Below, one piece after another: positions 44,130-52,541 of a stretch of DNA of 64,000 nt; the first letter of the stretch is position 1; the number at the start of each line of letters is the position of its first letter. The notes under the pieces were generated by a model, which ran no database searches, had not been told where the DNA came from, and saw only the letters and a program-made list of their open reading frames with translations. The translations under genes and the position numbers were made by a program. This stretch comes from Bacteroidales bacterium UBA6229 (GTDB lineage: Bacteria; Bacteroidota; Bacteroidia; Bacteroidales; F082): positions 5,408 through 69,407 of the forward strand of contig DJWN01000064.1 in the NCBI GenBank assembly GCA_002440975.1, written 5' to 3'.

Positions 44130-45117
44130 AAAGCATTTCGCGGTATAGCTCATCGGCACCTATATCCTGACTTTTGTAACCTTTTGATTTCAGGTCGTAT
44201 TCACGTAATACACCAATACAGCGCACGGCATCAGCAATGCTGAAATTTCGGGCTGCCTGCTGCATATCCTGAACATAAAAAGGATTCATACCCAGCAAAC
44301 TGGCCAAATTATTTCTGCTTTTATCGTGCGCATAATGTACTTTCAGGATTTTTGTGAAAAAACCGTACAAATTGATGGCTGTCAGAAGCAAGGGATAATC
44401 TTTGGGGTTGTCCCCAAAAAATCGGACGATCTGGTTGGCACGTAGAATATCTCTGCTGCCAAGGGCTTTTTGCAGCTCGAAAACATTGTAATCCTTTGAA
44501 ATACCAATGTTTCGCTCCACATCTTCGTCAGTAATCCTTTTTCCGGCAGGTAGTGCAATAACTAATTTTTCCAGCTCATTCCTTACTTTATGCAGCTCAT
44601 TCCCTAAAAAATCTGCAATCATCTGGCAGGCCTTTGGAGTGATGGTGTAATTTTTCTGTGCCAGATATTGTTCGATCCATTTGGGGATGTGGTTTTCGTA
44701 AATCTTTTTCGATTCAAACAACACGCCCCGGGCAGCCACTTTTTTAGCAAGCAGCCTCCGCTTATCCAACTTTTTATACTTAAAATTGATGATCAGGATT
44801 GTGGTTTCCGGCAATTTTTCAATATAATCTTCCAGCTTGTCAATTTCCTTGATGTCCTGTGCTTCTTTTACAATCAAAACCTGATAGTCGCCCGTCATTG
44901 GATAATTTCTGGCCTGATTTACAATGGTTTCCACATCTACATCACGCCCATACACCACCATTTGATTAAAGGCTTTATCTGCCAAATCGAGCACCTGCTC
45001 TTCCAGCATATCTGAAATTGTATCGATGAAATAAGGCTCATCGCCCATCAAAAAATAAATGGGATAATAAACTTTGTTCCGAATATCAGCAATGATCTGT
45101 TCGAATGTAAAAGCCAT
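44113..45117 (-). CDS. holA: DNA polymerase III delta subunit (clamp loader)
   Basis: This 334-residue protein matches HolA: the start QIIADIRNKVYYPIYFLMGDEPYFID, a degenerate AAA+ first domain (YQVLIVKEAQDI), the Arg/Lys-rich collar LDKRRLLAKKVAARG and the C-terminal collar helices (KDYPLLLTAINLYGFFTKIL). It opens the sliding clamp within the clamp-loader complex. It lies 2 bases downstream of amn in the same direction. In Bacteroidota this gene commonly sits next to amn and an HSDR_N gene, as here. Confidence 0.9.
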   Translation of the reverse strand: MAFTFEQIIADIRNKVYYPIYFLMGDEPYFIDTISDMLEEQVLDLADKAFNQMVVYGRDVDVETIVNQARNYPMTGDYQVLIVKEAQDIKEIDKLEDYIEKLPETTILIINFKYKKLDKRRLLAKKVAARGVLFESKKIYENHIPKWIEQYLAQKNYTITPKACQMIADFLGNELHKVRNELEKLVIALPAGKRITDEDVERNIGISKDYNVFELQKALGSRDILRANQIVRFFGDNPKDYPLLLTAINLYGFFTKILKVHYAHDKSRNNLASLLGMNPFYVQDMQQAARNFSIADAVRCIGVLREYDLKSKGYKSQDIGADELYREMLFKLLH

Positions 45118-45119
45118 AA

Positions 45120-45890
45120 TTAAAAGCGCAGATGTTTTACCGTAATTCCGTTGTTGATAAGCTGTTGCAAGGCATCGATGCCAATTTTAAGATGATCGGC
45201 CACATACCGATGATTTACTTTTCGATCGCTATCAGATGTTTTTACCCCTTCCGGAATCATGGGCTGATCCGATACAAGCAACAAGGCCCCGGTGGGTATT
45301 TCATTGGCAAAACCAACCACAAAAATGGTGGCTGTTTCCATATCCACTGCCATCGAGCGGGTTTCGATCAGGTATTCCTTAAAATCGTCATCATGCTCCC
45401 AAACTCTCCTGTTAGTAGTGTAAACCGTTCCTGTCCAATAATCGCGGCCATGATCTCTGATGGTTGTCGAAATAGCCTTTTGCAGACTAAATGCCGGCAA
45501 AGCCGGAACTTCTTCGGGCAAATAATCACCTGATGTTCCCTCTCCACGAATGGCAGCAATGGGTAAAATTAAATCGCCAACCTGATTCTTCTTTTTGATT
45601 CCGCCGCATTTTCCTAAAAATAAAACCGCCTTGGGATGTATTGCACCTAACAAATCCATTATGGTTGCTGCATTGGCACTGCCCATGCTGAAATTTATTA
45701 TCGTGATGTCGCCCGAAGTGGCACAGGGCATGGGATGATCTTCTCCTATAATGGGCACGTTATGCCATTGCGCAAACAATTCGAGGTACTGATTAAAATT
45801 TGTCAACAAGATGTATTCTCCAAACTGATCGAGTGGCAAACCTGTATAGCGTGGCAGCCAGTTTTCAACAATTTCTTTCTTGGTTTTCAT
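45120..45890 (-). CDS. amn: AMP nucleosidase
   Basis: This 256-residue protein is a short-form AMP nucleosidase of the purine nucleoside phosphorylase fold: CATSGDITIINFSMGSANAATI, FLGKCGGIKKKNQVGD, MAVDMETATIFVVGF and the catalytic LLLVSDQPMIPEGVKT. It hydrolyses AMP to adenine and ribose 5-phosphate and so controls the adenylate pool. It is the first gene of a two-gene unit with holA. A -7 element and a perfect 10-bp inverted repeat lie upstream. Confidence 0.92.
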   Translation of the reverse strand: MKTKKEIVENWLPRYTGLPLDQFGEYILLTNFNQYLELFAQWHNVPIIGEDHPMPCATSGDITIINFSMGSANAATIMDLLGAIHPKAVLFLGKCGGIKKKNQVGDLILPIAAIRGEGTSGDYLPEEVPALPAFSLQKAISTTIRDHGRDYWTGTVYTTNRRVWEHDDDFKEYLIETRSMAVDMETATIFVVGFANEIPTGALLLVSDQPMIPEGVKTSDSDRKVNHRYVADHLKIGIDALQQLINNGITVKHLRF

Positions 45891-45907
45891 AAACGCGTTT
45901 TAACTTA

Positions 45908-45915
45908 CAAATTTA
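45908..45915 (-). promoter_or_regulatory. Promoter -7 element for amn-holA
   Basis: TAAATTTG on the minus strand matches TAnnTTTG, 18 bases upstream of the amn start. No -33 TTG is at ideal spacing. Confidence 0.4.
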
Positions 45916-45940
45916 ATGGTTTTATGGAAGTGAAAGATCG

Positions 45941-45971
45941 TTTATGCTGTGATTTGGGTTTACAGCATAAA
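45941..45971. promoter_or_regulatory. Perfect 10-bp inverted repeat upstream of amn, possible operator
   Basis: TTTATGCTGT (45941-45950) and ACAGCATAAA (45962-45971) are separated by 11 bases, about two helical turns from centre to centre. The repeat lies just upstream of the amn promoter region. No T-run follows in a direction that would suit a terminator for either gene. Confidence 0.35.
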
Positions 45972-46061
45972 AAGACAGTTCCTGCAGGCTCTCCTCCGGA
46001 ATGAACAATGATTTTTTACACTAAATATCCCAACCGCCCACCAATAACGCAACTGAATTCA

Positions 46062-46069
46062 TATCTTTG
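46062..46069 (+). promoter_or_regulatory. Promoter -7 element for HSDR_N and the sensor kinase
   Basis: TATCTTTG matches TAnnTTTG, 31 bases upstream of the ATG at 46101. It argues against the longer reading frame that starts at 46008. Confidence 0.45.
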
Positions 46070-46100
46070 TTTGCGAAAAGGATTGTTTGTTTGTAGTTTT

Positions 46101-46553
46101 ATGGAATGGTTTAAAACGAAAGAAACTGAGAACCAGGCACAGGTTTTTGACCCAATCAGAAGACGGTATGTCGCTCTTACGCCGGAAGAAAAAGTTCGTC
46201 AACAGGTATTACACCTATTGGTTAATAAACTTAATGTTCCGATAGGCTTAATCGCTGTTGAATACACCATAAAGCTCGGAAAACTTACCAAACGATGCGA
46301 TATTGTAGTATTTTCAGAGAACCATACACCATTGATGATTGTGGAATGTAAAGCCGCACATATTGATTTGAGAAACTCAACACTGGATCAGGCCTCACGC
46401 TACAATCAGTCGCTCCAGGTTGATTATCTGATGATAACAAACGCCAAAGACTACTATTTATACCGCATAAATGCTCGAAATGGCAGCCTGACCCACTGCA
46501 AGCATTTGCTCAATTACGAACAGATGAACCAAATTAATCAAAACTTTTTATGA
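46101..46553 (+). CDS. Stand-alone HSDR_N (PD-(D/E)xK-like) protein
   Basis: This ~150-residue protein corresponds to the N-terminal nuclease-like domain of type I restriction HsdR subunits. It has ALTPEEKVRQQVLHLLVNKL, a core CDIVVFSENHTPLMIVECKA with the D...ExK active-site pattern, and LDQASRYNQSLQVDYLMITN. No HsdM, HsdS or helicase gene is nearby, so it is not a restriction system. Similar lone proteins sit beside holA across Bacteroidota and may act in DNA repair or replication. Its stop overlaps the kinase start (ATGA). Confidence 0.8.
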   Translation: MEWFKTKETENQAQVFDPIRRRYVALTPEEKVRQQVLHLLVNKLNVPIGLIAVEYTIKLGKLTKRCDIVVFSENHTPLMIVECKAAHIDLRNSTLDQASRYNQSLQVDYLMITNAKDYYLYRINARNGSLTHCKHLLNYEQMNQINQNFL

Positions 46554-49453
46554 TCAAATCATGCTTGCTGTTGATAAGCTTTGTGGTGCTTAATTCCTTT
46601 TGCACCTTGACTGCACAAACAACTACCGAAACTAAAAAGAGTGAGGTGAACCAAGTAAGTGATTACATTTTACTGGCTAAAAGTTTTTATGGAAAATCAG
46701 TAGAAAAAGCTTTAACATACAGCCAGATGGCATTAGAAAAGGCTAGAAAAATCCAGCACGACTCAGTATTGGCTCATGCACACAAAACCGTTGGCATTGC
46801 ACACTACTATAACGAAAATCCGGATAAGGCCATACCACATTTCGATTCGGCCTTAGTGCTTTTTGAAAAACTCAACGACACCAAAGAGGTTGGTAATATT
46901 TATAACAACCTGGGCATTATGCGTACGGACATAGGCGACTATAACACAGCCATCGAAATGTATTTGAAAGCACTGGATATCTGTTTGCTGCAAAGCGATA
47001 CGATTTCGCTTGGCAGGCTCTACAACAATCTGGGATCCTTGTATTATCATTTGTCATCATTCGACGAAAGTCTTAACTATTTCACCAAATCCTTCGAAAT
47101 AGCAGAGTTGCAGAACGATTCTACAGGAATGATGAGTGCTAAAAATAACATTGGCCTGGTATTGATCAATTTAAACAAGTATGATGAAGCATTGGCAACC
47201 TTCCGGATTTCAATTAAAATAGGCGAACGCAACAACGACAAAATTGGCATTGCCGACAGCTATCATAACCTCGGGATGATACATTTTAGAAAAGATCAAT
47301 TTGACAGTGCCATGATTTTCTATAAAAAAGCAGCCGATTATTACAACCAAATTGGCATTGAAAGCGGAAATAATTGTCTGGGATTGGGCAACTGCTATTT
47401 TGAAACGAAAAATTACACCCACGCACTCACAGAATTTAATAAAGCATTAGCTATCAGTTATTCAAAAAACGACCGGCAACTTCGGCTCGATGCCTTACGC
47501 AACCTTTTCGAAACTTACAAAACAATCAATAATACAAACAAGGCACTCAAAGCCGTAACACACTACCACAGCCTCTTCGATTCTGTAAAAACCCTGTTCG
47601 ATTCAACAGCCGTAAAAAATCTTATGGCTCGTTTCGAAATTGAAAATCATCAACGCGCAATGAATTCCTTGATAAAGGAACAAAGCATACAACAAGAGCT
47701 TATCAAGGAGCAAAAACAGAAACTCCGGTTTCAGAAGTTAGTTAGTTATATTAGTTTACTTTTTCTACTGGTGCTTTCTGTTATTATTTATTTTTTGTTC
47801 AAACTATACAAGCGCAACAAAAAGGCGAATCAAGTGTTAACGCAGCAAAACTTCGAAATAGAGGAAGCCCGAAATTCTCTCAAGAAATCACATGCCGCCA
47901 TTCAGGAACAGGAAGAGCTGCTCCGAACCTTAATCAACACCACGCCGGATATCATTTGCTTTAAAGATGCAAAAGGCCGCTGGCTGGAGGCTAATCAGGC
48001 CGATCTTGAGCTTTTTAGACTAACCGGGGTTGATTATAAAATGAAAACTGATGCCGAACTGGCCGAATATAGCCCTACACATAAAAATGCACTCCTCAAT
48101 TGTATTGCTTCGGACGAGCTATCATGGCAAAAAAGAAAGATTACCCGGGGTGATGAAGAAATTCCGGGGCCTGATGGCGTTATGAGAACCTATGATGTGT
48201 ACAAAATCCCTTTGTTTAATCCCGATAACACAACCAAAGGATTGATTGTTTGGGGACGCGATATTACAAACCGAAAGAAAGAAGAACAAAAACTGGCTAA
48301 AGCCCTTATAAAAGCTAAAGAATCTGACCGATTAAAAACAGCCTTTCTCTCCAATATGTCGCACGAAATTCGCACACCACTTAACGCCATTGTTGGATTT
48401 AGTCAATTGCTTGATGATGAAACCATTACTAAAGAAGAGAAATCAAAATTTATACAACTCATCCTTCAGAACGGAGAATCATTGCTCAACCTGATAAATG
48501 ATATCATCAGTCTGGCAAAAATTGAAGCCGGAGTCAGCCATCTCAATCCGGAATATTTCTCACTCAACAAGCTATTTCTGGAGCTGGAAGCAAGCTATAA
48601 ATCCATTCTGATCCAGCGTAACAAAAAACATCTTCAATGGAAACTTAGCGTCCCCGATCAGGATGTAATCATACATACTGATGCCGAAAAACTACGCCAG
48701 GTAGTTGTTAATCTGCTCGACAATGCCATTAAATTCACTGATGAAGGAGGCATTGTTTTTGGTTTTGTTGCCAACTTCAACAACAATCAGGAGGTGGATG
48801 ACATTGAACTCTTTGTTCAGGATTCGGGAATAGGAATCGCCGAAGAACAGCAACGAAAAATATTCAGACATTTCACCAAACTCAACGATGACAGCAAAAA
48901 AATATATCCCGGAACCGGGCTGGGTCTGAGTATCGTGCAACAATATGTACAAATGATGGGAGGCAGCATCAAACTTGAATCGCAACCCGGAAAAGGTACA
49001 CGTTTTATCATTGTTTTGCCTCACTTTGGTAAGGCTCGCGAAAATGCAGTAAAACAAAGCAAGTTATTGAGCCATCAGTACAATTTTGAAGGGAAAACGA
49101 TCCTCATTGTCGAAGATGTAGATTCCAGTTTCGACTTGCTCAATATCATTATCCAGGGCACACGCGCCAATGTGTTAAGAGCTGTTACAGGTAGCGATGC
49201 GGTTGAAATGTGTGTTACAAATCCTGCTATTGATCTGGTGCTGATGGATATTCAACTGCCACAGCTTAATGGCCTGGAAGCCACAAACCGAATAAAGTCG
49301 TTCAGGCCCACACTGCCAATTATTGCACAAACAGCCTTTGCCATGACCGAAGAAAAAGAAGCCTGTTTCGCTGCCGGCTGCGATGCCTATCTGTCTAAAC
49401 CCATAAAAGCCGAGCTTATGCTTCCGGTAATAAAAGAAATTATTGATGGATAA
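46550..49453 (+). CDS. Hybrid sensor histidine kinase with periplasmic TPR sensor
   Basis: This 967-residue protein starts with a signal-like helix (LLLISFVVLNSFCTLTAQ). A TPR array follows to ~350 (YNNLGIMRTDIGDYNTAIEMYLKALDI in part, YHNLGMIHFRKDQFDSAMIFY), then a coiled coil and one membrane helix (~395-420). The cytoplasmic part has a PAS domain (~455-580, LINTTPDIICFKDAKGRWLEAN in part), HisKA with H605 (FLSNMSHEIRTPLNAI), HATPase (NLLDNAIKFT, DSGIGIAEEQ, GTGLGLSIVQQY) and a receiver domain with D900 (LVLMDIQLPQLNG). The array would face the periplasm. No separate output regulator is adjacent. Confidence 0.9.
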   Translation: MIKSCLLLISFVVLNSFCTLTAQTTTETKKSEVNQVSDYILLAKSFYGKSVEKALTYSQMALEKARKIQHDSVLAHAHKTVGIAHYYNENPDKAIPHFDSALVLFEKLNDTKEVGNIYNNLGIMRTDIGDYNTAIEMYLKALDICLLQSDTISLGRLYNNLGSLYYHLSSFDESLNYFTKSFEIAELQNDSTGMMSAKNNIGLVLINLNKYDEALATFRISIKIGERNNDKIGIADSYHNLGMIHFRKDQFDSAMIFYKKAADYYNQIGIESGNNCLGLGNCYFETKNYTHALTEFNKALAISYSKNDRQLRLDALRNLFETYKTINNTNKALKAVTHYHSLFDSVKTLFDSTAVKNLMARFEIENHQRAMNSLIKEQSIQQELIKEQKQKLRFQKLVSYISLLFLLVLSVIIYFLFKLYKRNKKANQVLTQQNFEIEEARNSLKKSHAAIQEQEELLRTLINTTPDIICFKDAKGRWLEANQADLELFRLTGVDYKMKTDAELAEYSPTHKNALLNCIASDELSWQKRKITRGDEEIPGPDGVMRTYDVYKIPLFNPDNTTKGLIVWGRDITNRKKEEQKLAKALIKAKESDRLKTAFLSNMSHEIRTPLNAIVGFSQLLDDETITKEEKSKFIQLILQNGESLLNLINDIISLAKIEAGVSHLNPEYFSLNKLFLELEASYKSILIQRNKKHLQWKLSVPDQDVIIHTDAEKLRQVVVNLLDNAIKFTDEGGIVFGFVANFNNNQEVDDIELFVQDSGIGIAEEQQRKIFRHFTKLNDDSKKIYPGTGLGLSIVQQYVQMMGGSIKLESQPGKGTRFIIVLPHFGKARENAVKQSKLLSHQYNFEGKTILIVEDVDSSFDLLNIIIQGTRANVLRAVTGSDAVEMCVTNPAIDLVLMDIQLPQLNGLEATNRIKSFRPTLPIIAQTAFAMTEEKEACFAAGCDAYLSKPIKAELMLPVIKEIIDG

Positions 49454-49533
49454 ATCCACTGTTTTAGCAAATTAACCGCTGTTAATATTTTATCAACTAT
49501 CTTAGTTTTCAAATAATAATTAGAAAAAAACTT

Positions 49534-49541
49534 TACATTTG
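49534..49541 (+). promoter_or_regulatory. Promoter -7 element for the 49561-51569 genes
   Basis: TACATTTG matches TAnnTTTG, 19 bases upstream of the ATG at 49561. No -33 TTG is at ideal spacing. Confidence 0.45.
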
Positions 49542-49560
49542 CACTGAAAAATCATGCCAT

Positions 49561-50160
49561 ATGAAAAATTTAATCCTAAAAATCGTTTTGTTTGCCGTGA
49601 TCATCGTTCTGGGATACATGGTATATGAAAGTATCAACAAACCTGTCAGGTTTAAAAAAGAACGAGCCCAGCGTGAAGTGGAAGTCGTTCAGCGACTAAA
49701 AGATATTCGTAGTGCACAATCCATTTTTAAACAGGCAAACAACAGTTATACTCCGAGCTTCGACAGCCTGATAGCATTTTTAAAATCTGGTGAAATTCCT
49801 GTTGTAAAACTCGTGCCCGATCCGGAAGATACTACTTTCACAAAAACAATATCCGACACACTCGGCTATGTGAAAGTATTAGATTCACTATTTGGAAAAA
49901 GGAAAAACTTCAATGTAGATAACCTGCGATACATCCCATTTAGCGATGGCGTTGAGTTTGAAATGGATGCCGGTAGTATCGACCGGGGTGGTGTAACAGT
50001 GAGTGTTTTTGAAGCCAAAGCCCCTTTCATGGCTTATTTAAAAGGATTAGAAGAGCAACGTATTTATAACATTATTGCAGGCGAAGAAGATATCGACAAA
50101 TATCCCGGCCTTAAAGTAGGTTCCATGACCGAGCCATCAACAGATGGTAATTGGGAATGA
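49561..50160 (+). CDS. Membrane-anchored protein of unknown function
   Basis: This 199-residue protein has one N-terminal membrane helix (LKIVLFAVIIVLGYMVYESI). An amphipathic helix with RLKDIRSAQSIFKQANNSYTPSFDSLIAF follows, then a beta-rich region (LRYIPFSDGVEFEMDAGSI, GVTVSVFEAKAPFMAYL). The anchor-helix-(Y)TPSFDSLI pattern vaguely recalls pilin-like or minor pseudopilin folds, but no prepilin cleavage site is present. I do not recognise a named family. It is 12 bases before the DUF3822 gene. Confidence 0.6.
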   Translation: MKNLILKIVLFAVIIVLGYMVYESINKPVRFKKERAQREVEVVQRLKDIRSAQSIFKQANNSYTPSFDSLIAFLKSGEIPVVKLVPDPEDTTFTKTISDTLGYVKVLDSLFGKRKNFNVDNLRYIPFSDGVEFEMDAGSIDRGGVTVSVFEAKAPFMAYLKGLEEQRIYNIIAGEEDIDKYPGLKVGSMTEPSTDGNWE

Positions 50161-50172
50161 CAACTTTTTGCC

Positions 50173-51045
50173 ATGATTGCCCCGTCGAAACCAACACTTA
50201 GTCTGATTGACAAGTCTTTTAAACAAGACTACTCAAAAAACTTTCAAATGACCATCCGGATAGCTCCGGATGGTTTTTCATTTGTAATTTTTTCGCCGGA
50301 AAAACAACGATTTGTTGGCATCGAAACCTATAGCTTTTCTGCCCGAAACGAAGTAATTAGTCTTGTTAATATCCTCGACGAAATTATCATGAAACAAGCC
50401 TGGATTGCCTATCCCTATCAACAAGTCAGGGTGTTGGTCGAAAACAATCATATGGCTTTGGTTCCTAATCCGCTTTACGACGAAAAAGAAAAAGGAACCT
50501 ATCTGGCTTTTGCACAGGCTTTTCAGGAAAATAGCAGAATTTCGAGCGATCAGCTCAAAACTGCCGATGCCTCCGTTGTATATTATATCTCTAATGTTCT
50601 CATGGCCAAAATCAAAGATCTATGGGCCAATGCCAGGGTGCATCATATCAGCAGTGCTTTTATTGAATCGGTGCTAATTGCCAATAAAAACAAGCAGTTT
50701 GATTCTGCAGTGTTTGTGCAGGTTCGTAATCGTTGCTTTGATATGTTAGTGATTGAAGATCAAAAATTTAAATTCTACAATATTTTTCGCTTCAATACCA
50801 AAGAAGATTTCATTTACTTTCTGCTTTTTGCCATGGAACAGCAGCAACTTAATCCCGAAAAAACACCTTTGATTTTGTCGGGTGCCATCGAACAAAGTTC
50901 AGCCATTTTTGAGATAAGCGAAAGGTACATCAGAAATATAAGCTTTGAAACCCGTAACAAAAATTTTGACTACAGTTATGTGTTTGAAACCCTGATTTGG
51001 CATCATAATAGCTTATTATTCAACACCTTGCAATGCGAATTATAA
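50173..51045 (+). CDS. DUF3822 family protein
   Basis: This 290-residue protein is of the DUF3822 family, found almost only in Bacteroidota and usually directly before rsmD, as here. Visible are an actin/pilM-like beta pattern (MTIRIAPDGFSFVIFS, GIETYSFSA, QVRVLVENNHMALVPNPLYDE) and a second half beginning HHISSAFIESVLIANK, DSAVFVQVRNRCFDMLVI. The fold suggests an ATPase-like ASKHA core without clear nucleotide motifs; function is unknown. It overlaps rsmD by 13 bases. Confidence 0.8.
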   Translation: MIAPSKPTLSLIDKSFKQDYSKNFQMTIRIAPDGFSFVIFSPEKQRFVGIETYSFSARNEVISLVNILDEIIMKQAWIAYPYQQVRVLVENNHMALVPNPLYDEKEKGTYLAFAQAFQENSRISSDQLKTADASVVYYISNVLMAKIKDLWANARVHHISSAFIESVLIANKNKQFDSAVFVQVRNRCFDMLVIEDQKFKFYNIFRFNTKEDFIYFLLFAMEQQQLNPEKTPLILSGAIEQSSAIFEISERYIRNISFETRNKNFDYSYVFETLIWHHNSLLFNTLQCEL

Positions 51046-51569
51046 GGGGAAAATACCAGCGTCGACAAATTGTTGCACCAGCTAGTCTACCCGTCAGACC
51101 CACAACGGATATGGCTAAAGAAAGTCTGTTCAATATCCTCGAAAATCAGTTAGAGTTGGATCAGCTCAAGGTGTTGGATCTGTTTTCTGGAACAGGCAAT
51201 ATTGCCTACGAAATGGCTTCACGCGGATGTAAAAGTGTGTTGGCTATTGATCAGCATCCTTATTGTGTGCGTTTTATCAGGTCAATAATAGAAAAACTAC
51301 AGATTGAAAACCTGCAGGTGTTGCAAATGGACGTTTTTAAGTTTGTTCCAACCACCCGACAAAAATTTGATTTGATATTTGCTGATCCGCCGTACGACAG
51401 TCCGCATTTCCAAATGCTTGTACAACTTATTTTCGAACACGGCTTATTAGAGCCCGAAGGATTGCTTGTAATAGAACATTCCGGCAGTGAAGATTTTTCG
51501 GAGCATCCTGCTTTTGGTGAGATACGTCATTACGGCAGGGTTCATTTCAGTTTTTTCAGACAGGCATAA
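51033..51569 (+). CDS. rsmD: 16S rRNA (guanine966-N2)-methyltransferase
   Basis: This 178-residue RsmD has the start MRIIRGKYQRRQI, RPTTDMAKESLFNIL, the SAM site VLDLFSGTGNIAYEMASRG, and the catalytic NPPY-type motif FADPPYDSPHF. It methylates G966 of 16S rRNA within the 30S subunit. It is translationally coupled to the DUF3822 gene and followed by a bidirectional hairpin. Confidence 0.93.
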   Translation: MRIIRGKYQRRQIVAPASLPVRPTTDMAKESLFNILENQLELDQLKVLDLFSGTGNIAYEMASRGCKSVLAIDQHPYCVRFIRSIIEKLQIENLQVLQMDVFKFVPTTRQKFDLIFADPPYDSPHFQMLVQLIFEHGLLEPEGLLVIEHSGSEDFSEHPAFGEIRHYGRVHFSFFRQA

Positions 51570-51571
51570 AA

Positions 51572-51592
51572 AAACCGGCCAGAAGCCGGTTT
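51572..51592. terminator. Bidirectional terminator between rsmD and the DUF2795 gene
   Basis: Perfect arms AAACCGGC (51572-51579) and GCCGGTTT (51585-51592) have a 5-nt loop. A long T-run follows on the minus strand and a T-run after three bases on the plus strand, so it serves both convergent genes. Confidence 0.8.
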
Positions 51593-51600
51593 AAAGTTTT

Positions 51601-51822
51601 TTAATATTCGTCTTCATGAAAAAAGAAATCTTCCTTGGTAGGATAATCCGGCCAGATATCTTCAATACGTTCATAAATCTCGCCTTCATCTTCCATTTCC
51701 TGAAGGTTCTCGATAACTTCCTGAGGGGCACCTGAGCGAATAGCCCATTCCAGTAATTCATCCTTTGTGGCCGGCCAGGGAGCATCTTCCAGTTTTGAAG
51801 CTAATTCAAGTGTCCAATACAT
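51601..51822 (-). CDS. DUF2795 family small protein
   Basis: This 73-residue acidic protein shows the DUF2795 pattern: MYWTLELASKLEDAPWPATKDELLEWAIRSGAP (two helices, in parts), then VIENLQEMEDEGEIYERIEDIWPDYP. It is short, soluble and highly conserved in Bacteroidota, with unknown function. It has its own strong promoter and a terminator. Confidence 0.85.
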   Translation of the reverse strand: MYWTLELASKLEDAPWPATKDELLEWAIRSGAPQEVIENLQEMEDEGEIYERIEDIWPDYPTKEDFFFHEDEY

Positions 51823-51851
51823 AATTCCTAAGCTTTAGGTGAAATTTTTTG

Positions 51852-51881
51852 CAAAAGTAATTTTTTTTTAGTCGAAGTCAA
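51852..51881 (-). promoter_or_regulatory. Promoter of the DUF2795 gene
   Basis: On the minus strand TTG (51881-51879), a 19-nt spacer and TACTTTTG (51859-51852) make a complete -33/-7 promoter, 29 bases upstream of the start codon. Confidence 0.7.
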
Positions 51882-51908
51882 GAAAAAACAATCATTTCAT
51901 AAAATGCA

Positions 51909-52475
51909 CTAATAACGTGCTTTCCAGACTGTTTCGATGGCACCGTTCTGATTGCCGAGGTATCTGGCCAGCACAAAAAAGTAATCAGATAACCGGTTGA
52001 GGTACTGCAAATCGAGCTCATCAACAGGATATTGTTCACTCAATTGCACAACCAAACGCTCCGCCCTCCGACAAACTGTACGTGCTACATGACAAAAAGA
52101 AACTACCGTATGCCCGCCCGGAAGTATAAAACTGGTAAGTTCGGGCAACTCTAGATTCATTTTATCTATCTCTTTTTCGAGTAACTCAATATCAGCCTCT
52201 CTTAAAGAGGGCATCGGTCTGGCAACATAAGCGTTTTTATCTTCGGCCAAATGTGTTTCAATTGTGAAAAGCCTGTCTTGTATTTCAATTAAAATTTCCC
52301 GGCTGTGTTCGTCCGTGCTCTCATGATCACGTATCAACCCCACGAAGGAATTAAGCTCATCTACCGTGCCGTATGCCTCAATTTTGTTGTGATATTTAGG
52401 AACTCGGGTGCCGCCGATGAGTGCGGTTTGTCCTTTATCACCCGTACGGGTATAGATTTTAAAATCGTCTGCCAT
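51909..52475 (-). CDS. Cob(I)alamin adenosyltransferase, PduO type
   Basis: This 188-residue PduO-type enzyme transfers adenosyl from ATP to cob(I)alamin. Motifs are IYTRTGDKGQTALIGG, the arginine/glycine-rich FILPGG, CHVARTVCRRAERLVV and LNRLSDYFFVLARYLG. It supports adenosylcobalamin-dependent enzymes or salvage; no other cobalamin gene or riboswitch-like leader is evident here. It lies 66 bases downstream of the ABC ATPase gene. Confidence 0.92.
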   Translation of the reverse strand: MADDFKIYTRTGDKGQTALIGGTRVPKYHNKIEAYGTVDELNSFVGLIRDHESTDEHSREILIEIQDRLFTIETHLAEDKNAYVARPMPSLREADIELLEKEIDKMNLELPELTSFILPGGHTVVSFCHVARTVCRRAERLVVQLSEQYPVDELDLQYLNRLSDYFFVLARYLGNQNGAIETVWKARY

Positions 52476-52541
52476 AGTAAGTGTTTTAGGGAGATAACAA
52501 GCTTGCAGCAGGATTGTTTAAAAAGAAGGCGATAAGCAATC

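Noticed and set aside
45941..45971. Terminator for amn or HSDR_N
   Set aside because: It is upstream of both genes and lacks a suitable T-run in either usable direction.
46101..46553. Type I restriction-modification or defence system
   Set aside because: Only the HsdR N-terminal domain is present; there is no helicase part, methylase or specificity gene, and the holA neighbourhood is a housekeeping one.
52476..52541. Cobalamin riboswitch before the adenosyltransferase
   Set aside because: The leader is only 66 bases and lacks a B12-box-like segment.
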